From positions 133,876-167,369 of the forward strand of contig JH152979.1 in NCBI GenBank assembly GCA_000226015.1: a DNA stretch of 33,494 bases, given 5' to 3'. This DNA comes from Mnemiopsis leidyi. Its lineage: Eukaryota; Ctenophora; Tentaculata; Lobata; Bolinopsidae. Below, piece by piece: positions 1 through 10,370 of this stretch (the first letter of the stretch is position 1; each line of letters starts with the position of its first letter). The position numbers and the translations under genes are program-made. The notes beneath the pieces were generated by a model. It was given only the letters and a program-made list of their open reading frames with translations, was not told the origin of the DNA and ran no database searches.

Positions 1-376
1 GATTAAAATAGTGCTCATATATTTATTTCTCTCTGTCATTCGACAAATTACTCAATAAAACGTAAGTTTGAAAGAATTTTGATTGTACTTTACTTTTACT
101 TTTTTGTTTTCCCTGTTTGATCGTACATCTTGTTGTAGTTGTTGCGAGGTAATTATGTATACATTTCATGATGTGGAATACATTATGCGGCCTGAGGCAG
201 TTAAAACCTATAATTGTAATCGTATACATAACTAAGTTTGATAAAGGAGCTTGCGCGCGGACGTGCGCGCGGACGGACGGACGGACGCTTTTTGAGCTAA
301 TTATCCAAATTTACGCTGTCGATCGCCAACTCTTGTTTTGTACTTTTTGTGCACGTGCACAAAACGTATCAAAACA

Positions 377-415
377 ATCTTGCCATTTGGACCCTTCGGG
401 CCCAAATGGCAAGAT
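377..415. repeat. 18-bp inverted repeat with 3-nt loop
   Basis: The arms ATCTTGCCATTTGGACCC and GGGCCCAAATGGCAAGAT pair over 18 bp with one mismatch around a TTC loop. Long arms with a tiny loop suggest a cruciform or transcript hairpin, or the end of a small palindromic mobile element. No flanking duplication was identified. Confidence 0.75.
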
Positions 416-439
416 ACGGGAAAAAATTACAATGTGCAG

Positions 440-456
440 GCCTGACAACGTCAGGC
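440..456. repeat. 7-bp hairpin, 3-nt loop
   Basis: GCCTGAC and GTCAGGC pair perfectly around AAC, 24 nt after the larger hairpin at 377-415. The proximity makes a two-stem structure upstream of the rotatin coding start possible, but the function is unknown. Confidence 0.6.
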
Positions 457-558
457 AAGGCAGCTAATAACATTACTTAAGAAACGTTTTGGAACGTTTA
501 ATGTTTCAGGGAACGTATGATGCTTCATTATTCTCATAGAACGTAGAAATTAATTCAA

Positions 559-3500
559 ATGTCTTTGGAAATACAACAATTAACCAACGATGCGTCTAGG
601 TCTACATACGAGCTGATAGAAAGAGTACTTGAAGTTACTGCTCCAGAGTTAATAGAACAGAGAAACAGAGTGACCATGATGTTGGAGATGATAAGTGTCG
701 CTACAGGACGTGGTACTGATGTCGGTCCTCTCCAGATACAGAGTCTGTATGATGGGCTGGAGGGGTGTGTCCACTTTAAAGATGACAATCTTATTGAACA
801 AGTGGTGAGTTTCTTGCGTCCTGCATGGCATATGGTAGTGAGGTACTATTATGTCCAGGTATCATTATCATTATACTTTGTGCACAAAATTTTAACTTCA
901 AATTTTTTATCGGTTGACCAATTTTACAATATTGTAGCTGTACCAATGCATGGACCATTGTTTTTAGTCCTTGTGCAGGTAGCACCTTTATATATAGAGA
1001 AATACCGTTTTTTATATATAGAGAACGATATTTCTGGGGTGGTGTCTCAATTCTTAGTACCCATTTCTCCAAATGTAAAGCTCCTACCTCCCAAGTAATC
1101 CCGTTCTCTATCTACATTCCATTGCCAGGTTCAGTGCCTATTGGACAACATGGACACGGAACCAGAGACGTGCACTAACAGTCTTGTTTGGCTGATGAGT
1201 AATAAAACACTCAACAAAACTGTGTACTCCTTTCTTAGCGACTGTACCAGGAAAAGATTCGTATCTCTTCATTCAGGTAGGTTCATCATCGCAGCATCAC
1301 GAGCTAGTTACAGTTTTCTATTCTAAACACAAATCTTTTTCCGAACTTCAGAAGTAGTTAACATAACCAAACATCCCAATAGACGTGCTGTGGGAGCTGT
1401 CGGTACACGGTCTCACATCAAGCCCGGAAGTTCAACTTCCCTCAACTCGTCTTCTCATCAACCTACTCACCTCGGTCTCAGACCAAGCTCCAACCACTCA
1501 ACACAAGTTCTTCCGAGCTCTCCACAACTCTCTCTTCTTCATCAGCTCCTCCCTGGTCCATCTTCCTGAGTTACGAGAACCGCTACAACACTACGTCAGT
1601 CAGAACAGACGGTACATGACAGAAGTGGAGGCAGTGAAGATCTGGGTGGCTATGTTGTTCAGCAGATGTCAGCTTGTCAGGACGTGGCCGCTTCAAGATC
1701 TGGAGAAATGGGCAGCCTCCCAGGGCGTTGTTAGTTTTTTTTCTGCTTTTCTGTTGTTTCCGGCTAATCAGGTTGATAGATCAGTTTGACCGATAAAACA
1801 TGAGTCCAGGGATCTGGAAGCTGACCAGCATGCACCAGATTTGTTTAGTATCATAAAGTGTTAGACTTTTCTCCGGCTGTACGTAATGACGATATCTCTT
1901 AGGGACTGAATCTGAAGGAGTCAAGTCTGGTGGTCTCTGAGACCAACAAGACAGTCTTGTCAGTGTCAATGACATCTGGCACACTCGATCTGGAGTCCGT
2001 AGAGAAACTTAAACTTATTTCTTTCAACACCTCCCTCTCTGAGGATCTCAGGGTTTCAGCTTTGCAGCAGGTTTCTTTTGTTGTCCCGATTGTTTTCTTT
2101 CTTTAGTTCATGGTTGATATACTTGATCTTATCAATCTTGAATCGATGTTTGATAATCGTGAATAGTGATATCTGATTTAGGTACTGTCATGTTGGTTGC
2201 TGATAATCCTGACACATATCTCAAATTCTTAAAACTTCACGAGAATCAAGTTAACATTATATTTCAGTTGGCTGTTCTACTCTCAGATTCGTCGGTTCAC
2301 GGAAGTTTTGTTACCTTGCCCAACACTCTTCTTCACATGATTTGTGGTTAGTCCTGATCGACCCATCCATTTGGTCTAGTGAGGAAGAGAGGCGTTGTCT
2401 TAATTCAAGTTTCATTTAAAGGAGTGTGCAACAACGTTTCTCAGATTGCTGAAATGCTGAAATATTCCACATATCATGATACAAACGATCTCTCAGATAT
2501 CGATGTGAGGAGTGGGCTGGTTTTGCCGATAGTAAAATGTTTACGACACTTAGTTCACCACAACCCGGCTACGCGGGAAACACTAGCTGCTAACACGGAA
2601 ATATACGCTTCTCTACTCCGCATTATCGGTCAGTGGGACCTTAATGTATAAGTGGTTAAATAACATAATTCGCCATTTGATTAAGCCTCCGGCGGATTAA
2701 ATTTCATGTCTTTGTCTTCATTTGCGTTTTATATAATCAAAAAGTGTGTAAATACAGAAAATATGTGGAGAATGAAAATACCCCGCATGTCAGGTTCCCG
2801 AGAAGCTGTAGAGGGAGGGTATGAGCCCGAGAGAGAAGTAGTAGCGGAGGTCGGTACTATCCTCCTTCTTCTCGTATCCCACAACTTCTCCTCTCCCCAT
2901 TTCTGGTGGGTTACTTCACATTGACATCGCCATTGATATAATAATAATGATATTGTCAATATTCAGAGCCTTAATCTTTAATCTCCAGAAAATTGTATTG
3001 TCCGTCTAAACAATATTTTTTCTTCGATAATCTTTTCTTCAATAAAACTTTGTGCAGGAGTAACAGAAGCTACTACGACCTGTACAACGTGGTCCTGCCT
3101 GAGAGTGTGCCACTTTCTCTCCACCTGCCCACCCACCTGACCACCTTGTCACCAACACGCCCTCTACCTCCCCCCGTGGTTCCCACGGTCTGGTTACCAT
3201 GGTTACAGGCTCATTATCACATTTCTTGTGTAGGAGGAGTTAACGCTTTTCTAGATAGACAGTCCGAGATACCGGGGGTTGAGGGACTCCGCAATGTCCT
3301 CAAGGTTATCTTTCTTTAAAAGTTCAGATAAGGATTTTCTGTTTAACGCTTCTTCTTTTATCCCTTGGAAAAACATTTTGACAAATTCTCTGTGAAGTAT
3401 TTTACCAGGACTGAGGAAGTTTAAGCGAATGACAAATTTCCGGCAGGTAGCCTACATTCCAGCACACCTCCCTGAATCTTCCCATGATTACCTGGAGATG

Positions 3501-6500
3501 ATATCCGCCATGTGTACGCTGTCAGGAGATAGTATCTTGAGTGAACTGGTCCAGGAGGAGATAAGGAGGAGGTGTAATGATACTCCGGACGTTCTGCCCT
3601 TACTCAAGTTTCACAAGTCGTCCTTTCCTCCCAACATCATCGGTTATTTTCTCAGGTAAAATTCGTGGTAAAGTGCTTAAGTTTAGAAAGCAAAGTTATA
3701 CTTTCATCATCGTTCAAACCGCCAAGTCTATTTCTTCATCTTAGCCTTAAATAACTAGGACCTAAACTTTAAACTTAATATTTCAGTAAACTAGAAGAGA
3801 CAACAGAAGCACCAGAATCATTAAAGATCACACATCAACTAGTAGATTTGTACAGTGAACACAGACCCTTACAGGAACAGTGCGCTGGGAGATTGTTCGG
3901 TCCTCTATTCAGGCTCTTCAAGTCTTCCCAGGACAAAATAGCACTCTCCCAGCTCATTGCTAGATGTTTGCCCCTTTCCTCGCGCAGGTGATCACACAAG
4001 AATTCTCAGAAAAAGCGCCATCAGTTGTATTGACGATTTTATTCTTATTTTACCACTTCACTCGGTTCTGCTTTAACTCTCAAAACCTCAAATTTCCATA
4101 AAAAGTGGAACGATATGATTGTAATCTCTAACGAACACTCAGATTGGAGGTGTCAGTGAGAGAGCGAAAAGATATTATCAAGACACTAACCAAACAGATA
4201 GATACGTTGTCCCATGGTAGAGGGGACTGTGATTCGTACATGGGAGCTCACATACTCAGATATCTGTTTTGGTAAGTACATAAGGGTCAGGGAAAAGCTA
4301 AAACAGACATTTCCATTTTCCACTCCAGTTCAAGCTTGTCTTGCTTATCATTATAAACAAATTTTCATTTGAACTTGAATTGAGGACTGGACTGGGGATG
4401 CAGATGATATAGGCCCTTTTCACGACAATATAATTTATAAATTTAACATCATTATAAATTAAATTATCAGATTTCGAAACACGACATGCTGATAAATCGA
4501 ACTTCTGACAAGTGACAAATTACGGATAGTTTAAATTAACAATATCAATCCACTTATAAAAAATAATGATATTTATGATATTTAGTAAAAAAAAGTTCTA
4601 TTAGTAAAAAAAGTTCAATCAGTAAGGGATGAGACATGTAAAAATTCATTTGTCCACAAGTTTCTACGTGCATGGTTTTCATAACTATGGTATACTTGAA
4701 GGAATGGCCGCATTTTTGTTGGCGATTGAAAGAAAATCAGTAGTACGCTGTGTCACATAATTCCTTGGTCGTTTAATCTCATTTCCCTGACTAAAACTTG
4801 TCAGCTGAGCTGGGATTTTCACTTTACCCACGACTAACCCTCTTGCTACTCTCAACACATATCGCCCAAATCGTTTGTTCGTGAAAGTGTAAAGTATAGG
4901 GTTACCGAAAGAGTTCAGTTCAATTGCTTGGATACCAAGTAATTCCAGGGCGAATGGAACTTTTCTGTCGTCAGATTTCCACATGACGTACATAATGTAA
5001 GGAGTCCAGCTGATGATAAATAGTCCTGACAACATACAAACTGTCGTCAGGGCTTTTGTTCCGGGTCTTGCTGCATTAACAGTGTTATTTCGTGATGATC
5101 TGTAGGCAATAACACAGAGAATAGAGTTTAGAATCGTTATACCTACGATAGGAAAGAATATGAGGCTGCCTATTGCAAACCTAAAAGCCGTTGAGGATGT
5201 CACATCAGATTCATAGATCGTAGAGAAACATTTTGCTGAGCTCTGAAAAAAGACCGCCTTTGACTTGAAGCCGAGACTAATGTCAGACGGTATGGTAGCC
5301 AACACCCAGATCGTCAGAATAACCATCTTAGCAGTGCGTGTCGAGATAATGCAATGGAGAGGGGCACACACCATTCGTAGTTTGTAGGCAGTAAGTGCGA
5401 GTATTGTCAAGGTGTTAACACAGCCCGGAAAAAAGGAGAGATGAGCACTGACAAAGCAGTAAACATCACCCAGAACAAACCTTCCCAGGATCAGGGTGAC
5501 GCTGCTCGGGAAGATGTTGCAGAAGATGTAGAATATATCCGCTACAGCCAAGTTCTGTATGAAGAGCAGAGAGATTTGGTCCAGTTGTATGGCATTGTAG
5601 CGGAGCGAGGAGTAAAGAATGAGAGTGTTGCCAGCTAGACCAAGTACAGTTGCCATGGTGTTGTAGATAGCTAGAGTAACACGTTGGGGCGTGGTCAAGA
5701 GGAGATCTAGATTGTTGGAGGAAATTTCTGATATGTACAACATTGCAACCTGGTCCTGGAATAATATGTTTAAACCTACACAGAAAAGGAAGATCTGGAT
5801 ACATGTAACTCTCTACTTCTTGATGATTATGCTGACCAGCCCAGAAAAAACCTAACAAGGCCAAAAAGTCTACAAATTTGAGGACGAGTTGGAGTCAAAA
5901 CAGAAAGAGATGGTCATGAAAATGTCGGGTATCGTAGAAATTCATTGGGTTCTGTCATCTGTGGCTTAGGCTATGTGGCTTAGGCTAGGTGGCTTAGGCT
6001 ATGTAGCTTAGGCTATGTAAGAATTATATAAGATTATGTAAGATAAGATAAGAAATAAGACATGAGATAAGAATGTGATCTGAGGGCCTTAAATGAACTC
6101 TAACTTTTTTCTACCTCGTAGTCTGAAAACCACGCGTTTTTTCTGTCTGGAGGCGCGCTTTGCCTTTTGCGACTGATAAATTACAAAAAATCTAGATCTA
6201 ACTTTTGCAGCTGAACGAAATTTTCCTCTCTTTCATCTTGTTTACATTCAGAACATGTAACAAGTATATTTTTTAAATCTTACTCCTATAATCTGAAACT
6301 TCATGATAATCAATAATTTTTCAGTAAATTACTCGTCGAGAACAGATCTAGCTCTAAAACAGTGGCAACTGAAAGTCCATAATTGGTGCAATCTTATAGA
6401 AATAAGTTATGGCCGGTGGACATAATCATTTACAGCATGTCTGACAGAGTTTAACAGGATTTTATCGCCATGCGGGCTTAATAACGGAATCTCGATTAGC

Positions 6501-9500
6501 AAAATAAAAATTCTGTGGGGAAAGGAACTTTCTACGAGGCATAACTCAAATAAAAGATATCTGAAATGCTAACAAGCGAACCGCTGTCATTGCATTGTGA
6601 TTTTACCTCAAAATAGAGCGACTTTGGCTAATTAAAAGAACGAACATTCGAGAGAAACAACACGTACGAGAGTTTCAGCCACATGATACTGTAAACGCTT
6701 TACAAAGCGTCAAGGTAACCATATGGGCAGTCCACAGTTTATTGAATAAGATGTGATGAAAATACCGAGGTTCTGACGTAGTTCCGAAGGTCAAACTCGA
6801 TTGATTTGATATCCTGGTCGACAAAAGGTCTCTAAGCCCACCTCAATCATCACCTTATAAATTGTCAAATCGTTGACACATCTGTTAGTCCCGTAAGATC
6901 GAGAACTAGGATTTAAATGGTTTGAATTTATTGAATGTACCACATGTGTGCTGATTGTTGAAGAGAACAAAAGCGATCGTTTTCGTTGAATTAATTTATT
7001 TTGGAAATTTAATATTCTCAACATTTAATAATCCTGATTGTGCAATGCAAGGTTTCAAAAAAGTCTGATTGGTTATGACTTAAGACGTCATCAATATTTA
7101 TAAGGAGTGGTCTGTGATGCAATATCCAACATCTGTGTGGTTATATTCGCCATAGTTTATGCAATTGAAACACTTCACTAACTCTAAAATACCGATAGAA
7201 ACTGAAAATCAGGCATAAATTATCGCCGAACATATTCAAGATATTTCAAATCTGGGTGTCAGTGAGACGTGTCCGGCGTTTCCTCACCCAGGTGGTGGTT
7301 GTTCTCTGATGTCACGCTCTAACGCTCTTACTTCGTCTCAGATTCGGTGAAATTTATGGGAACTTTTAATTACTGGAAACTTCAGCTATACTAGTAAAAT
7401 TCAATCACTAATTTGTCATTCATTGCAGCTGCCTTGCGAACGTCAATACGCCTGAAAGTACAAGTTTAAAGATACGGTGGTTAATTCCTTGGATAACTGA
7501 TAAAGATCCTGTGGTGAGACCTCCTCCCATTCCTTTTTTCTGATGTATCAAATAAAATAAATATGTTAATTTAATCATCTATTTTAAATAATCAAACTTA
7601 AAGGCAATAAATTTCAGATAAGAAGCGTTGCTTTCTCCCTGGACTTCCTACAACCTGAATCTCCACTCACTACAGAATCAGGTGTTGTCCTCGCAATCAG
7701 CGCCTTTGTCGATAACTCTGAAATCTACACAGTTCGTCACCAAGCTCTACGCTTTATACACCGTGTTATAAGTGCAGTTTCCCGCAACTCCGACGAACAA
7801 ACCCTGGCACTCTGCGTGCTGGCCCTCAAGCGCATGTCCCTGTACGACAGCTGCACTGCATTTGTCCGGGAACTCAACCAGCTAGTTCTCTACAAGTACG
7901 ACGAGGTTGACGTGACACAATCGCAGATGATAACGTCCTATTTCGAGGAGTTTACCGAGAAGGAGAGACCCTGGAAGTCCACGTTTGTGGGACTGTTCAG
8001 TATCCTGGAGGGGGTGTTGCAAGTCAACGTCACGTTGGGAGGAAGTGGAGTTGTAGCTGTGAAGAACAATGTAGATTTGTTAGTACCGTTGTTCCCTCTT
8101 TTCAATGTTGATATGTTGAAGAGCATCTTGTTATTTGATGTTTCTTCTTTGGAGGTCTATGTTTCGTGCTTCTGCAGATTGCTGGCACTTACAGATTCCT
8201 CACTTTGTGAAACTGAGTTTCTTCTCGATGTCATCAAGGTTCTTGAACTTGATAGTCAAAAAGAACTTGTGATTTATTTGAAGTCTCATTGTCTCAACTT
8301 GATAAAACAGCTGATCAAAGATGGCGTAATGGAAGACCATTGGGGTAAGATCCTTCCTTCCATAGCTAAATTCCTAGCATTCCAGCCCTTGCAGAACGAA
8401 TCTTTACAAATCCTCAGTTGTGCATTGTCTCACAACAACAAAGCAGAATTCTCACATCTCCTTCAGAAAAACGCCGACCTTTCTAACAACCTGTGTGAAG
8501 TGCTATTTGACATATTCACAAAGTTCAAGATAACATCTCTAGCCCAGGATGACATGCTAGTTTTCAGTGTAACTGGATTGTTGTGCCAAAATGTGGAATG
8601 TTGTAGAGACAACGCCATATCTCACGGCATCATGGAGATATGTTACGATTACATGTTGCTTCTAAAGAAACACATGGGTGTCCTGGCAGTGGCTTCGGGG
8701 AAAGAGAACCGAGAAGGAAATGTTAGAGTTACCAAAACAAAGGGCGGTAAAGTAGTAGACATGGAAGATAAGAACTTACTGAAATCACTTAGCTGTGTGT
8801 TATACTGTTTGTCTTGCTGTGTAGATATCAGTCCAGCTGCAGCTGCCAGGCTTACTGATCTAGATATCATAGCAACTCTGGACCAAATGTGGGTTCACTA
8901 TTGTAACAATATTGTCGTGTTGAACTATGTTGTCAAACTTCTCACTGTGTTAGCTAAAGCCATGCCTGCCTCTGTGAAACTCCTTGTCAACAACAAGAGT
9001 ATGTTCTCACACTTGCTGGATGTTACTTTGAAAAGTGTTCGTTTTTCCAAGCATCCCATCACACCGTTGCGCGACATTTTCTTTGATTTTCTCTCCGTTA
9101 TTTCCTCAAGTGGAGATGCAGTTTGTCAGATTTGGAAATCAGGATTCATGTCCAACTTTCCCAAGCTGGAGAAACAAAAAGTGGAGCCTGAAAAACTGGG
9201 AGTGTGGTTGAAGCTCATCACCCACGGTACTTACACCGCTTTCGGACAGAAGATGGTTCTCACCATTCCTAACATTTTGGACGTTTTGCTTGAGTCGCCT
9301 CATAAGTACAATGTTTTGATTCTTATCAGAAATCTTGTGTTTAACGTCAAATCTCACCCTAAACTTTTAACCCACAATCATTTGATTGACTATATACTAG
9401 CGTCAATATCGATTGATAGACCTAAACAAACTGTTTTGGCTTTGCAAGTGATGTTGTATTTTATTAAGTTTTCTACAAAAGCTAAGTCAGTCTTTCGTAA

Positions 9501-9606
9501 TAAAGGTGCTGGGCAAGTTTTGGGAAAATTAGAGCTCCAGCTTAAGGATAATTCAACTGATGAAATCTCGGCTAATTTTGGGCAATTGCTAGAAGTTTAT
9601 TCTTGA
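559..9606 (+). CDS. RTTN: Rotatin-like centriole/cilium protein (13 exons)
   Basis: Rotatin (Ana3 in flies) is a large armadillo-repeat protein needed for building full-length centrioles and cilia. Exons joined by splice sites and phase are 559-804, 1129-1276, 1383-1729, 1903-2070, 2268-2346, 2422-2628, 2794-2905, 3058-3304, 3447-3655, 3787-3987, 4143-4271, 7429-7513 and 7618-9606. Together they give 4,167 nt, an intact 1,388-residue frame. Stretches resemble my recollection of human rotatin in the same order: DVLWELSVHG (human KVLYEISVFG), SALQQLAVLLSD (SAAEQLAVIMQD), a VAEVG segment before a hydrophobic helix (VTEVG), and an alpha-helical C-terminus rich in leucine. The last exon is almost 2 kb. 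Vertebrate rotatin is about 2,200 residues, so roughly 500-600 N-terminal residues, including the conserved N-terminal armadillo segment, are absent or lie off the left edge. An in-frame stop at 544-546 supports 559 as the start, unless an upstream exon joins at the acceptor formed by that same TAG. Intron 11 holds a GPCR on the other strand. Confidence 0.75.
4272..4684. other. Rotatin intron 11, left part
   Basis: This A+T-rich intron sequence begins with a strong GTAAGT donor at 4272. No coding signal was seen on either strand. On the minus strand it lies directly downstream of the GPCR stop, so it should contain that gene's 3' UTR. Confidence 0.6.
4685..5743 (-). CDS. Class A (rhodopsin-like) GPCR, one exon
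   Basis: A 352-residue seven-transmembrane receptor encoded in one exon inside a rotatin intron, antisense to it. Visible family marks are N39 in TM1 (AGNTL), D69 in TM2 (NLAVAD), C96 at the top of TM3 with partner C172 in the second extracellular loop, W246 and P248 in TM6 (SWTP), and N281-P-I-L-Y285 in TM7, followed by a basic helix-8 region (TNKRFGRYV). The normal DRY at the end of TM3 is replaced by Y120-K121-L122, in the context TAYKLRMVCAPLH; counting 25 residues from C96 puts K121 at the Arg3.50 position. The N-terminus is short with no N-glycosylation sequon. The ligand cannot be assigned. One exon suggests a retrocopy-derived or lineage-expanded receptor family. Confidence 0.85.
   Translation of the reverse strand: MLYISEISSNNLDLLLTTPQRVTLAIYNTMATVLGLAGNTLILYSSLRYNAIQLDQISLLFIQNLAVADIFYIFCNIFPSSVTLILGRFVLGDVYCFVSAHLSFFPGCVNTLTILALTAYKLRMVCAPLHCIISTRTAKMVILTIWVLATIPSDISLGFKSKAVFFQSSAKCFSTIYESDVTSSTAFRFAIGSLIFFPIVGITILNSILCVIAYRSSRNNTVNAARPGTKALTTVCMLSGLFIISWTPYIMYVMWKSDDRKVPFALELLGIQAIELNSFGNPILYTFTNKRFGRYVLRVARGLVVGKVKIPAQLTSFSQGNEIKRPRNYVTQRTTDFLSIANKNAAIPSSIP
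5744..7428. other. Rotatin intron 11, right part / GPCR upstream region
   Basis: No exon is supported. It contains a 14-bp tandem repeat at 5961-6016, followed to about 6075 by degenerate purine-rich AAGATAAGA sequence. It ends at a good polypyrimidine/CAG acceptor at 7428. The segment nearest 5744 should include the GPCR promoter and 5' UTR, but no clear TATA or initiator could be assigned. Confidence 0.5.
5961..6016. repeat. 14-bp tandem repeat, 4 copies
   Basis: The unit is GTGGCTTAGGCTAT, repeated four times with single changes in copies 2 and 4. It lies about 220 bp upstream of the GPCR start on that gene's strand and within the rotatin intron. Confidence 0.85.
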
Positions 9607-9917
9607 TTTATAATCAACATACTGTGTACCTTAAAAGTGTTTTCAAAATTGCCTATGTATAAATGTAAATTGTCATAGTACTTCATTCAATTCAATAATT
9701 TGTGTGTTACATTGTAAAACAGATAAGATAGATGTACATTTTCAAGACACTTGCTGGTGTTATTCTTTGAAGATCGCGAATCTTAGTCTTGTCAATCTAA
9801 GCCACCACCAAGACCGATCTTAGCAAGAGAGGCTTTAATTTATTATTATCAAACTTTACCAATCTTTATAAATGGCCCAAGGGCACCTTCATAAGATTAT
9901 AAGTTGCTCAGGAAAAA
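9607..9917. other. Rotatin 3' UTR and LINE 3' flank
   Basis: This follows the rotatin stop TGA at 9604-9606. It is A+T-rich with no canonical AATAAA; the nearest variant is AATAAT at about 9694. The right end (about 9840-9917) is the 3' tail of the minus-strand LINE. Confidence 0.5.
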
Positions 9918-10370
9918 CTATCCTGGGTCCACCAGGTCAAACATATCATGCCACCTCTTCCTGTCAGAGGCCAACATTCGTAAATTTAAAATGTCGCTAT
10001 AATCGTTTAACGAAATATCACGATTTTTCAAGTCAGACTTTAAAACATCGAACAAATTTATGCGGTGCCTTCCTCTTCTGCCAGGTAAAATTGTTACTTG
10101 ATTTACAACAAANNNNNNNNNNNNNNCTGACTACAAACCAGCCACATGACCTATACATTATAAGAATTGTCTGCTTCATGAAATTAGTTTGTTATTCTTA
10201 GGCAATGTAAGTTCATTGTTCTTAATGACCTTTGTTTCCTGGATAGCAAGAATGTCAAGCCCGTAAGACATAAAATCCTCCTCCAGTAGGTGCTGCTTCT
10301 CAGGTTTTGAAAGTCCAAGCACGTTAAAAGTACCCAACCTCAGCATACTAAAAAACAAAACACACAACAT
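9918..10370 (-). mobile_element. LINE (APE-type non-LTR retrotransposon), two ends around an assembly gap
   Basis: On the minus strand, 10370-10127 encodes the start of an ORF2 apurinic-type endonuclease: a TFNVLGL strand, then AIQETKV with the catalytic-block glutamate, and after about 15 more residues the frame is disrupted. After a run of 14 Ns, 10112-9918 encodes a typical LINE C-terminus ending in a stop: LPGRRGRHRINLFDVLKSDL, then a segment ending in LASDRKRWHDMF. The rest of the endonuclease and the whole reverse transcriptase are missing between them, so either this copy is internally deleted or the gap has collapsed a much longer insertion. The clade cannot be fixed without the reverse transcriptase. 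The copy looks damaged. Confidence 0.8.
10113..10126. other. Assembly gap (14 N)
   Basis: Fourteen Ns fall between the two ends of one LINE. Repeats often cause such gaps, and the real gap may be several kilobases. Confidence 0.95.

Larger units (their letters stand above)
1..558. other. Gene-free 5' flank with short hairpins
   Basis: I see no convincing coding exon here. The open frames on both strands have no family resemblance and run through simple sequence: a GCGCGCGGACGT tract near 252-270 followed by a CGGA tetranucleotide run to about 287. Two hairpins (377-415 and 440-456) are listed separately. An in-frame TAG at 544-546 closes the frame just before the ATG at 559. The segment is therefore either the promoter/5' UTR of the rotatin gene or an intron separating it from exons off the left edge. 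Confidence 0.5.

Noticed and set aside
2071-2181. A reading of rotatin with two ultra-short introns (36 and 23 nt) flanking a 52-nt exon at 2107-2158
   Set aside because: It keeps frame, but a single 197-nt intron to the acceptor at 2267 also keeps frame, has a better acceptor, and gives SALQQLAVLLSD, matching rotatin. Tiny introns are not needed.
5466-5864. 132-residue minus-strand open frame overlapping the GPCR
   Set aside because: It is an alternative frame of the GPCR coding sequence with no family features.
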